Shown here: positions 1-5,429 of the stretch, piece after piece
Layout: every line of letters starts with the position of its first letter
Position numbering within the stretch: position 1 is the stretch's first letter
Assembly: GCA_005893365.1 (NCBI GenBank)
Contig: VBPB01000119.1
Location: forward strand, 1 to 11,660
From: Candidatus Eiseniibacteriota bacterium
GTDB taxonomy: Bacteria; Eisenbacteria; RBG-16-71-46
Length of the DNA: 11,660 nt
Direction: 5' to 3'
The notes under the pieces: generated by a model
Databases searched by the model: none
Told to the model about the DNA's origin: nothing
Seen by the model: only the letters and a program-made list of their open reading frames with translations
Position numbers and translations under genes: made by a program

Positions 1-1
1 G

Positions 2-244
2 TGGTTCCTCGCCTTCTGCGAGCGCCTGCTGCAGGGCTCGCTACCGGTGATCGGCCTGCTCGCCCACGACCCGTTCCCGGGCCGGCCACCGCGGTATCTG
101 CGGGCGCTGGTCTACGACTACCGCTTCACCGACGCGGCGACGCGGCGCGCGACCGGGGCGTGGTGGGAGCGCCGCCTCGAGGGGCTCTACTGCCCGGTGC
201 TGACGCTGGAGGGCGGGCGGTTGCGGGCGGCGGCACCGCCCTAG
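2..244 (+). CDS. Lipase maturation factor family protein, C-terminal fragment
   Basis: The gene enters from the left edge in frame 2 and ends at TAG 242-244, so 80 C-terminal residues are visible. The segment LVYDYRFTDAATRRATGAWW, followed by a Gly-Leu-Tyr-Cys-Pro motif, resembles the C-terminal soluble part of the LMF1-like (DUF1222) proteins. In animals LMF1 is an ER membrane protein needed for lipase folding. Bacterial homologues are multi-pass membrane proteins of unproven function, possibly acting on exported lipases. The start and the membrane segments lie outside the window. The tail after the Cys-Pro motif is short and Gly/Ala-rich. It converges on the small membrane-protein gene at 255-416 with only 10 bp between the stop codons. 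Family assignment is by recognition of the motif pattern. Confidence 0.75.
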   Translation, partial: WFLAFCERLLQGSLPVIGLLAHDPFPGRPPRYLRALVYDYRFTDAATRRATGAWWERRLEGLYCPVLTLEGGRLRAAAPP

Positions 245-254
245 ACGCCCGAGG

Positions 255-416
255 CTAGTGGTGCTCGGCGGACCCACCGTGCTGGCGCTTGCGCAGCGTC
301 TCGGCCCGCTTGAGCAGCAGGCCGGTGGCGATGAAGAGGATGACCAGCACGCCGATCCAGACCGCCGCGTAGATGGTGAAGACGATGCGCAGGGTGGACT
401 CGAGGTCGAGGATCAT
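255..416 (-). CDS. Small single-span membrane protein, unknown function
   Basis: A 53-residue protein starting at ATG 416-414 and ending at TAG 257-255. A strong AGGGAGG ribosome-binding site lies about 10 nt upstream of the start, which supports real translation. The layout is a short acidic N-terminus (residues 1-10), one hydrophobic helix (about 11-35, with Trp20), then a basic tail (Lys/Arg at 36, 37, 42, 43, 44) ending in Glu-His-His. By the positive-inside rule the C-terminus should be cytoplasmic. Size and topology recall small subunits such as CcmD or CcoQ, but no cytochrome genes are nearby and I do not recognise the family. It is easily missed because it is so short. Confidence 0.65.
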   Translation of the reverse strand: MILDLESTLRIVFTIYAAVWIGVLVILFIATGLLLKRAETLRKRQHGGSAEHH

Positions 417-479
417 CGCGGGGCAGCCTCCCTACCGTTCGGGTCGTGCCCGGCCGCACCGGGCGGGACGTCGCGCGGC

Positions 480-485
480 AGCATA
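480..485 (-). promoter_or_regulatory. Possible extended -10 box for the small membrane protein gene
   Basis: On the minus strand the sequence TGGTATGCT holds a TGn extension and a TATGCT hexamer (4/6 match to TATAAT) about 64 nt before the ATG at 416. No convincing -35 element is seen, as expected for an extended -10 promoter. Weak evidence. Confidence 0.25.
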
Positions 486-537
486 CCACGCGCGCTGGGC
501 CGCGGGCGGCGTGAGGCCCCGCGCCCGCACCGCCCGC

Positions 538-2190
538 TCAGCCCCCCACCGCCTCGTGGAGCGTGTCGGCGAGCATCCGGCCCTGCCAGTACTCGTTGTG
601 CGCGGCGAGCGGCGTCACCGCCTCGGGGTCGGTGCGGTTCTCCACCCACTTCCGCCGGGACTCGACCTGGTCGCGGTCGTCGTAGTACTCGAGCGTGCCG
701 CTGATCCAGTCGTGCGGCGAGCGGAGGTTCACCCAGCGCTCGGGCCTCAAGCGATAGTCGAGGATCATCGGCTGGCGGGCGGCCGCCAGCGCCTCGCGGG
801 CCCCGGCGGGGCGCAGGTGCTGGGCACGGAAGATGAAGGCGGTCTTGTCGAGCGGCGAGCCGAAGGTGAGGAACATCCGCGTGCGGTCCGCCACGCCGGG
901 GAGGTCCGCGCCCGGCGCCGGCGCCGCCGGCGCCTCGGCACCCTCGCGGACCAGCAACTGGTCGAGCGCGTCGTAGGCCACCAGCGACCCGAGCGAGTGC
1001 CCGGCCACGACCACGTCCGGGTAGGCGAACCCCCGCCCCGCGTCGTCGCGCGCGTGGTAGACGGCGTCGAACACCTCGAGCGCGCGCGCCTGGATCGCGG
1101 CGCGCACCTCGCTGAACTTGCTCACGGTGTGGGCCGAGACGTAGGCGGCCACGTCGCCCGCGTACTGGAGCAGGAACCGGCGCACGCCCAGGTTGACCAC
1201 GGCGGCCCCCAGCCAGGTGGCCGCGGCCACCAGGCACGGGATCAGGCCCCACCGCCCGCGGAGCGGGAACAGATCGGCGATCGGCCCCTGGGCCAGCCGC
1301 GCGGCCTCGCCGCGCAGGTGGGCCCACCCGTGGGCCAGCATCGCGAGCGCGGTCAAGACGATGCCGGCGAAGGCGGCCAGCATGAAGCCCCACGCCAGCC
1401 ACGCGGCCCAGGCCGGGATCACGCGCGGCCCCGCGGCGGGCGCGGGAGCCTGCCGGCGCCTGAGGAGCCGCGGGATCCAGGTGGCGAGCAGCACGCCGCC
1501 GAAGATGCCGATGAGCCCGCGGGCCAGGTCGACGGTGAGATCGGCGACCAGCGCGTCGGCCGGCGGGCCCACGATCCCCCGGGCCAGCGTCTTCGCGGTC
1601 AAGAGCCCGACCATCATCGCGTTGATGGCGACCAGCGAGAGCAGGACCGCCACCACGCCCAGGAACTGGAAGAAGGCGACCTTCGGGATCTGGAAGGTGA
1701 TGGGCCGGTCGAACAGGTAGCGGTCGAACGACCACTTGAGGAATCCGCACAGCCGCATGCCGCGCACGCCGGAGTCGAGCAGGAACCGCACCGCCTCGCC
1801 GGTCGTCACCTTCCCCTCGGTGAGCGGCGCCCAATAGCATTCGTAGAGGTGCACGTCGCGGGGCCGGCCCTGCGCGGTGGTGACGCGGACCTCGGCCCGC
1901 GGCAGCTCGCGGCCCCGCACGCGGGCGATGCGCACGGTGAGCGGGGGCGCCACGCCGTGGGCGCGCGCCTCGGCGCTGCGCAGCGCCTCGGCCACCATCT
2001 CGAGCGTCTCGAACGGGGCCTGCTGGCCGATGCCATGGACGACGATGACCGCCACGCGCTCGGCGGGGCCCGGGGCGCCTGAGTCCGGCGGCGGAAGGCC
2101 GGGGCCGCGCCCTTGGGGCAGCCCCTCGCCCACGCCGACATGGGTGCTCCGGTTCTTGGGCACGGGGCTAAGGCGGCGGAAGAGGCTCAC
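538..2190 (-). CDS. Membrane-inserted alpha/beta hydrolase (serine hydrolase)
   Basis: A 550-residue protein. The start is GTG 2190-2188, chosen because AAGGGAGG sits 7 nt upstream; the stop is TGA 540-538. Residues 49-56 (IVVHGIGQ) are the first core strand and oxyanion-type loop. GHSLGS at 397-402 is the nucleophile elbow with Ser399. FLTFGSPLDK at 440-449 and SPHDW at 491-495 are core strands, and His531 in HNEYW is the likely catalytic His. Between the first strand and the nucleophile lies an insertion with four hydrophobic helices (about 171-196, 223-243, 261-286, 313-336). The N-terminus is a basic, Pro/Gly-rich cytoplasmic tail with no signal peptide. The fold and Ser/His residues support an esterase, lipase or thioesterase-like hydrolase at the membrane, but the substrate is unknown. 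It lies downstream of the flavoprotein gene, but the 393-bp gap and an internal promoter suggest its own transcript. Confidence 0.85.
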   Translation of the reverse strand: MSLFRRLSPVPKNRSTHVGVGEGLPQGRGPGLPPPDSGAPGPAERVAVIVVHGIGQQAPFETLEMVAEALRSAEARAHGVAPPLTVRIARVRGRELPRAEVRVTTAQGRPRDVHLYECYWAPLTEGKVTTGEAVRFLLDSGVRGMRLCGFLKWSFDRYLFDRPITFQIPKVAFFQFLGVVAVLLSLVAINAMMVGLLTAKTLARGIVGPPADALVADLTVDLARGLIGIFGGVLLATWIPRLLRRRQAPAPAAGPRVIPAWAAWLAWGFMLAAFAGIVLTALAMLAHGWAHLRGEAARLAQGPIADLFPLRGRWGLIPCLVAAATWLGAAVVNLGVRRFLLQYAGDVAAYVSAHTVSKFSEVRAAIQARALEVFDAVYHARDDAGRGFAYPDVVVAGHSLGSLVAYDALDQLLVREGAEAPAAPAPGADLPGVADRTRMFLTFGSPLDKTAFIFRAQHLRPAGAREALAAARQPMILDYRLRPERWVNLRSPHDWISGTLEYYDDRDQVESRRKWVENRTDPEAVTPLAAHNEYWQGRMLADTLHEAVGG

Positions 2191-2210
2191 GGCCCGGCCT
2201 CCCTTGTGGA

Positions 2211-2231
2211 CCCGCCGCGTCAGACGGCGGG
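2211..2231 (-). other. Leader hairpin just upstream of the hydrolase RBS
   Basis: CCCGCCG and CGGCGGG form a perfect 7-bp stem with a 7-nt loop, ending about 13 nt before the AAGGGAGG ribosome-binding site of the hydrolase gene. It would lie in the mRNA leader and could affect initiation. In DNA this GC-rich, chance stems of this size are fairly common. Confidence 0.3.
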
Positions 2232-2349
2232 GCGCAAGTCGGTCATCCTGGGGCGGCGGGGGACGCGACCGCCGGGACGTTCATAGCGCAACGCGGGCTC
2301 GCTGTCACCGGCGATGTGGGGCGGGGCGGGGCCGGGGCCAAGACACCGC

Positions 2350-2378
2350 GGGCCGCCGACCGAATCGGCCGGCGGCCC
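2350..2378. repeat. 29-bp near-perfect palindrome in the hydrolase leader
   Basis: Two 14-bp arms (GGGCCGCCGACCGA and TCGGCCGGCGGCCC) flank a single central A, with one mismatch at arm position 10. No T-run follows on either strand, so it is not a standard intrinsic terminator. It could be a protein-binding operator or a stable hairpin in the leader RNA. It lies between the predicted promoter (2470-2499) and the hydrolase start (2190). The rest of 2191-2583 shows no convincing gene. Confidence 0.5.
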
Positions 2379-2469
2379 AGCGGAACTCCAGGCGCGGGCG
2401 GACCCGCGTGTGGGCTGAAGATGCGAAACCCCGGGCGAGTCACGGCCTGGGGCTATCGCGAGCATCGTC

Positions 2470-2499
2470 ATGATACACGGCCGCGCATGCGCACGGCAA
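2470..2499 (-). promoter_or_regulatory. Sigma-70-type promoter for the hydrolase gene
   Basis: On the minus strand TTGCCG (2499-2494, 4/6 to TTGACA) and TATCAT (2475-2470, 5/6 to TATAAT) are separated by 18 bp, and a TG dinucleotide directly precedes the -10. The predicted transcript start is near 2463, giving an untranslated leader of about 270 nt. It is an AT-rich island in an otherwise GC-rich gap, which supports it. Confidence 0.45.
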
Positions 2500-2583
2500 A
2501 CCGGCGACGCGTCGGCGCGTGCGCGAGCGATCCTGGCGGACACGGAGAACGGAGACGGCGCATCCGGGCGGCGACCGGTGGGG

Positions 2584-3492
2584 TCACTCCCCCCGCAACA
2601 CGTTCCGGATCGCGGCCGCCGCGAGCGCCCCCTGCCCCAGCGCCACGGCGATCCCGGAGAGGGGCGGATGGGTCACGTCGCCGGCCGCCCACACGCGCGG
2701 CCGCGAGGTGCCGAACTCGGCGTCCACCTGGACGAAACCCTCGGCGTCGGTCTCGAGGCTCCCCCGGCACCAATCGGTATTGGGGACCACGCCGGCCTTG
2801 ACGATGAGGCCCGCGGCCGGCAGGTCGAACTCGCCGCGCGGGCCTTGGAGCCGCACCGCGCGGACGCGATCGTCGCCGCGCACGGCGAGCACGCGCGTGC
2901 CCTCCAACACCTCGATGCGCGGCTCGGCGGCGACGCGCGCGCGGAACTCGCGGCGCGCCCGGGACGCCCCGCGCACCACCAGCGTGACGCGGCAGCCGAC
3001 CTCGGTCAGCAGCAGCGCGTTCTCGAACGCGCCGTCGCCGCCGCCCGCGACCACCACCTCCTCGCCGGCGAAGCCCGCCCGGTCCTGGGTCGCCGACCAC
3101 GAGACGCCGCGGCCCTCGAACTCACGCTCCCCCGGCACCTCGAGCCGGCGCCGGCGCACGCCGGTGGCGATCAGCACCGCGAGCGCTTCGTGGCGCGCCC
3201 CATCGGCGGTGCGCACCGCCGGCACCCCCGGCTCGAGTGCCGCCGCCGCCGCACGACAGCGGACCGCGATCCCGGCGCTTTCGAGCTGGGCCGCGAGGGC
3301 GGCGGCGACCTCGGGGCCGTGGCCGTCCATCAGGCCCGGCAGGTTGGCGGGCCGGAAGTGGATGTGGTGGAGCTGACCCCCCGGCGCAGCGCGCGCCTCC
3401 AGCACCTGCGTCGCCAGACCCAGCGTGCGCGCCCAGAGCGCCGCCGCGGCCCCGGCGGGCCCGGCGCCGACCACGAGCAGGTCCGGCGTCAA
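2584..3492 (-). CDS. Thioredoxin-reductase-like FAD/NAD(P)H oxidoreductase lacking the redox CxxC
   Basis: A 302-residue protein with the low-molecular-weight thioredoxin reductase layout. The FAD-binding GAGPAG is at 9-14, APGGQL at 36-41 and the ATG-type motif at 109-112. A second dinucleotide-binding GGGDGAFENA is at 150-159, a basic RGASRAR stretch at 174-180 suggests NADPH, and the terminal FAD motif AAGDV is at 269-273. Where thioredoxin reductases carry Cys-Ala-Thr-Cys, this protein has Ser133-Ala-Thr-Gln136, so it cannot make the usual active-site disulfide. It is more likely to pass electrons from NAD(P)H to another acceptor, as ferredoxin/flavodoxin reductases of this fold do, or to be a dehydrogenase. 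The partner is unknown. The start is TTG 3492-3490, overlapping the TGA of the glycosyltransferase gene, so it is probably translated by coupling; no upstream SD is clear. Confidence 0.85.
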   Translation of the reverse strand: MTPDLLVVGAGPAGAAAALWARTLGLATQVLEARAAPGGQLHHIHFRPANLPGLMDGHGPEVAAALAAQLESAGIAVRCRAAAAALEPGVPAVRTADGARHEALAVLIATGVRRRRLEVPGEREFEGRGVSWSATQDRAGFAGEEVVVAGGGDGAFENALLLTEVGCRVTLVVRGASRARREFRARVAAEPRIEVLEGTRVLAVRGDDRVRAVRLQGPRGEFDLPAAGLIVKAGVVPNTDWCRGSLETDAEGFVQVDAEFGTSRPRVWAAGDVTHPPLSGIAVALGQGALAAAAIRNVLRGE

Positions 3493-4292
3493 CCTCGGCG
3501 CGCCCCGAAGCGGGCGGGCCGCCCGCCCGGCCCGGCCGCGGCCGCGACCGCCAGGGCCACCTCCCAGAACGTCTTGGGCGCGATCGGTGCCAAGCCGTGG
3601 CGGGCGGCGAGACGGTCGAGACAGGCCTGCCGCTCGGGGCCCAGGTCGCGCGAGAGGTTCCCCGCCGCGCGCATCCGCACCTCGACGGTGACGCCGGGCA
3701 CCCGCCGCGGTGCGGTCAAGGCCGCGGCGCGCAGGGCGAAGTCCCAGTCCTCCGAGAAGCGGAACGAGCCGTCGAAGCCGCCCAGGCGCTCGAACAGCGA
3801 GCGCCGCACGCCCCAGGCGCTGGGCGGCAGGTAGTCGTCGCGCCCCATCAGCGCGGCGTCCCAGTCGTGGGCGATCAGGCGCCGCTCAAGCTCGCGGCGC
3901 GCGCCGCCTTGCTCCAGCCGCTCGCGCACCACCGCGCAATCGCGCCAGGCGAACCCGACCGAGGGATCGCGGAACGCCGCGGCCAGCCCCGCGAGATGGT
4001 CCGGGAGCCAGCGGTCGTCGTCGTCGAGGAACGCCAGCACCTCGCCCCGCGCCTCGGCACTCGCCCGATTGCGGGCCACCGCGGCGCACCCCGCCCCGAC
4101 CGCGATCACCACGATCGGCGGCGGGCCTTGGGTCGCGAGCTCGGGCGGCGGCGGGACTCCGCCGTCGTGGGCGATGCGCACCTCGAGCGGGGCCAGGGTC
4201 TGGGCCGCCACGCTGCGCAAGGCGTCGCGCAGCAGCGGCAGGCGATCGCAGGTGGCGATCACCACCGAGACGGTGGGGACGGGCGCACTCAT
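3489..4292 (-). CDS. Family 2 glycosyltransferase
   Basis: A 267-residue protein starting at ATG 4292-4290, which overlaps the folE stop as ATGA. Residues 7-13 (TVSVVIA) begin the GT-A fold. CDRLPLLRDALRS follows, then the metal/nucleotide-binding acidic run D90-D93 in FLDDDDRW. GGFDG is at 171-175, and the catalytic-base type motif ED is at 181-182 in FSEDWDF. There is no signal peptide. A mildly hydrophobic C-terminal stretch (about 244-255) is too short to be sure of membrane anchoring. It should move a sugar from a nucleotide donor to an unknown acceptor. Its position, overlapping folE upstream and the flavoprotein gene downstream, indicates a single translationally coupled unit. The open frame extends further upstream through folE and the tRNA, but the GT2 fold begins only at this ATG. 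Confidence 0.9.
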   Translation of the reverse strand: MSAPVPTVSVVIATCDRLPLLRDALRSVAAQTLAPLEVRIAHDGGVPPPPELATQGPPPIVVIAVGAGCAAVARNRASAEARGEVLAFLDDDDRWLPDHLAGLAAAFRDPSVGFAWRDCAVVRERLEQGGARRELERRLIAHDWDAALMGRDDYLPPSAWGVRRSLFERLGGFDGSFRFSEDWDFALRAAALTAPRRVPGVTVEVRMRAAGNLSRDLGPERQACLDRLAARHGLAPIAPKTFWEVALAVAAAAGPGGRPARFGARRG

Positions 4293-4891
4293 CGCTCGGC
4301 GTCCGCCGCCGGCACGCCGCCGCGGCGCGCGGGGAGGGCCGCCGCCCAGCGCGGCTCGGCCAGCGCCCCGCGCACCACGCGGGTCTCGACCAGGCCCGGC
4401 TTGCGGATGCCGCGCATCTCCATGCACAGGTGGCGGGCCTCCAGCACGACCGCGACCCCGCGGGGCGCCACCTGCCGCTCCAGGTGGTCGGCGATCTGCG
4501 CGGTGAGGCGCTCCTGCAGCTGCGGCCGGCGCGCGTAGTGATCGAGCAGCCGGGCCGCCCCGCTGATGCCGATGATCCGCTCGCCCGGCAGATAGGCGAT
4601 GTGGGCGTGGCCGAAGAACGGGACCAGGTGGTGGACGCACAGCGAGTGGAACGGCAGGTCGCGCACGATCACCAGCTCGTCCCCGGCGCCGCGCGCGTGC
4701 GGGAAGGTGGCGAGCTCCGGGAGCGCCGCCGGATCCAGCCCCGCGAGCAGCTCGGCGTAGAGGTCGGCGACCCGCGCCGGCGTCTCGCGCAGCTCGGGCT
4801 CCGCCCTCGGGTCGAGGCCCAGGGCCCGGATCAGGTCGGCGACGGCGCGCGCCACCGCGGGACGGTCGCTGGCGGGGGGCTGGCTGGGCAC
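4289..4891 (-). CDS. folE: GTP cyclohydrolase I (divergent)
   Basis: FolE converts GTP to 7,8-dihydroneopterin triphosphate, the first step of folate and other pterin pathways. With GTG 4891-4889 as start the protein has 200 residues, near the usual 180-220. This start has GAGG 5 nt upstream; a GTG at 4897 is the alternative, and anything further upstream runs into the tRNA. Zinc ligands are present: Cys85 and His88 in SLCVHHLVPFFG, and Cys156 in RHLCMEMRGI. RRPQLQERL at 121-129 supplies the conserved Gln-Glu pair. Two normally conserved residues differ: the Glu of the C-E-H-H motif is Val86, and the Lys of the G-L-S-K motif is Gly111. The gene follows tRNA-Gly by about 57 bp and overlaps the glycosyltransferase start (ATGA). 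Confidence 0.9.
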   Translation of the reverse strand: MPSQPPASDRPAVARAVADLIRALGLDPRAEPELRETPARVADLYAELLAGLDPAALPELATFPHARGAGDELVIVRDLPFHSLCVHHLVPFFGHAHIAYLPGERIIGISGAARLLDHYARRPQLQERLTAQIADHLERQVAPRGVAVVLEARHLCMEMRGIRKPGLVETRVVRGALAEPRWAAALPARRGGVPAADAER

Positions 4892-4916
4892 GGGCACCTC
4901 GCGGCGGGAACGACTC

Positions 4917-4942
4917 GGGGCCGGTCGCGGAGGACCGGCCCC
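4917..4942 (-). terminator. Perfect 10-bp hairpin between tRNA-Gly and folE
   Basis: GGGGCCGGTC and GACCGGCCCC pair over 10 bp with a 6-nt loop, 6 nt after the tRNA CCA. The downstream minus-strand sequence (GAGTCGTTCCC) has no real U-tract. It may attenuate transcription into folE, protect or guide processing of the tRNA 3' end, or both. Its lower arm ends about 26 nt before the chosen folE start. Confidence 0.4.
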
Positions 4943-4948
4943 GTCGCA

Positions 4949-5025
4949 TGGAGCGGAAGACGGGATTTGAACCCGCGACAACCACCTTGGCAAGGTGGAG
5001 CTCTACCGGGCTGAGCTACTTCCGC
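4949..5025 (-). tRNA. tRNA-Gly (anticodon GCC)
   Basis: A full cloverleaf can be drawn on the minus strand. The acceptor GCGGAAG pairs with CTTCCGC. The D stem is GCTC/GAGC and the anticodon stem CCACC/GGTGG. The loop TTGCCAA carries anticodon GCC, which reads GGC and GGU codons. The T arm has GCGGG, loop TTCAAAT and CCCGT. The discriminator is U, and CCA is encoded in the DNA (4951-4949). The body without CCA is 74 nt (4952-5025). Its own sigma-70 promoter lies just upstream, and folE follows. Confidence 0.97.
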
Positions 5026-5048
5026 TCGGAAACCCCAAGCCTCGACGG

Positions 5049-5078
5049 ACTATAGCGAGGCGGCCGCGGGAGCGTCAA
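5049..5078 (-). promoter_or_regulatory. Sigma-70 promoter of tRNA-Gly
   Basis: TTGACG (5078-5073, 5/6 match) and TATAGT (5054-5049, 5/6 match) are separated by 18 bp. The predicted start is near 5042, about 17 nt before the mature tRNA 5' end. This is the clearest promoter in the window and probably also drives folE, the glycosyltransferase and the flavoprotein genes. Confidence 0.75.
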
Positions 5079-5116
5079 GGCGCGGCGGGAGCGCCGAAGC
5101 CGATTGGCCCCAAGCG

Positions 5117-5149
5117 AAAAGGGCATCCGGGGGGACGGCTTCGGATGCC
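5117..5149 (-). terminator. Intrinsic-terminator-like hairpin followed by TTTT
   Basis: Read on the minus strand, GGCATCCG (5149-5142) pairs with CGGATGCC (5129-5122) around a 12-nt loop and is followed by C-TTTT-CGCTT. The U-tract is short but is the only one near a strong stem in this window. It lies before the tRNA-Gly promoter and would end any transcript coming from the sigma-54-type element at 5305-5320. A second pairing, CGAAGCCG (5143-5136) with CGGCTTCG (5102-5095), could form only on read-through. Confidence 0.5.
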
Positions 5150-5203
5150 GCGATCGGCGTTGCTGCTGGCCCGCGCACGCGACGGCGCCGGAAGTCGCGG
5201 GGC

Positions 5204-5245
5204 TGGCGGGGAGTCGGACGATCGGCCCGGCCGAACTCCCCGCCA
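5204..5245. repeat. Long inverted repeat / hairpin within the gene-free region
   Basis: TGGCGGGGAGT (5204-5214) and ACTCCCCGCCA (5235-5245) are perfect 11-bp arms. The pairing continues for 3 bp (CGG/CCG) past a one-base bulge, leaving a loop rich in GGCC. It is the longest perfect stem between the response regulator and the tRNA and would be the main structural element of the candidate small RNA. Confidence 0.5.
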
Positions 5246-5304
5246 CAGTGCCCGCGCAACTCGTAAGGTACCGCGCCTGAGAAGCGACGGTCGCCAGACT
5301 CAAA

Positions 5305-5320
5305 GGCAAGTGGAATGCCA
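5305..5320 (-). promoter_or_regulatory. Sigma-54 (-24/-12) promoter candidate
   Basis: On the minus strand TGGCAT (5320-5315), a 5-nt spacer, then TTGCC (5309-5305) match the consensus TGGCAC-N5-TTGCA at 9 of 11 positions. The invariant GG and GC are kept at exact spacing. It points away from the response-regulator gene toward the structured region and the tRNA. A sigma-54 activator gene ends 136 bp upstream. Confidence 0.5.
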
Positions 5321-5429
5321 CGCGGGCGTGCCCGCGCCACCGGCACGCAAGTGGTGTCGATCAAGGGCGTTGAGCCGGTCCGACGCCACCATGAGGCGCC
5401 GAGCCGGGGGGGATGGGGTTGCGGCGCGG

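Larger units (their letters stand above)
5117..5294 (-). ncRNA. Candidate sigma-54-dependent small RNA, about 180 nt
   Basis: No RNA family is recognised; the call rests on architecture. A -24/-12 element at 5320-5305 predicts a start near 5294. Inside are a 42-nt hairpin with 11-bp perfect arms (5204-5245) and a terminator-like hairpin with TTTT (5117-5149). No open frame with a ribosome-binding site lies between them. The frames that do run through here continue into the tRNA and look like GC-rich noise. The unit lies between the sigma-54 activator gene and the tRNA-Gly promoter, with dyad sites for a possible activator about 120 bp upstream. Both ends are predictions. Confidence 0.35.

Noticed and set aside
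373..2082. A 569-codon open frame on the plus strand opposite the hydrolase gene
   Set aside because: Its translation is His/Arg/Gly/Pro-rich without domains, the usual antisense shadow of a high-GC gene; the minus-strand frame has catalytic motifs, membrane helices and an RBS.
2220..2543. Possible 107-residue gene on the minus strand in the gap before the hydrolase gene
   Set aside because: No RBS, no domain, Pro/Arg/Ala-rich composition, and its start overlaps the better-supported promoter.
4292..4985. Glycosyltransferase frame extending upstream through folE and tRNA-Gly
   Set aside because: The extra residues are a shadow of folE in another frame; the GT2 fold starts at ATG 4292, which overlaps the folE stop.
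4949..5025. tRNA-Gly as an integration (att) site
   Set aside because: No integrase, no repeated tRNA 3' end and no mobile genes are seen in the window.
5016..5364. Short minus-strand ORFs across the gap between the response regulator and tRNA-Gly
   Set aside because: They run into the tRNA or its promoter, lack an RBS and have no protein-like pattern.
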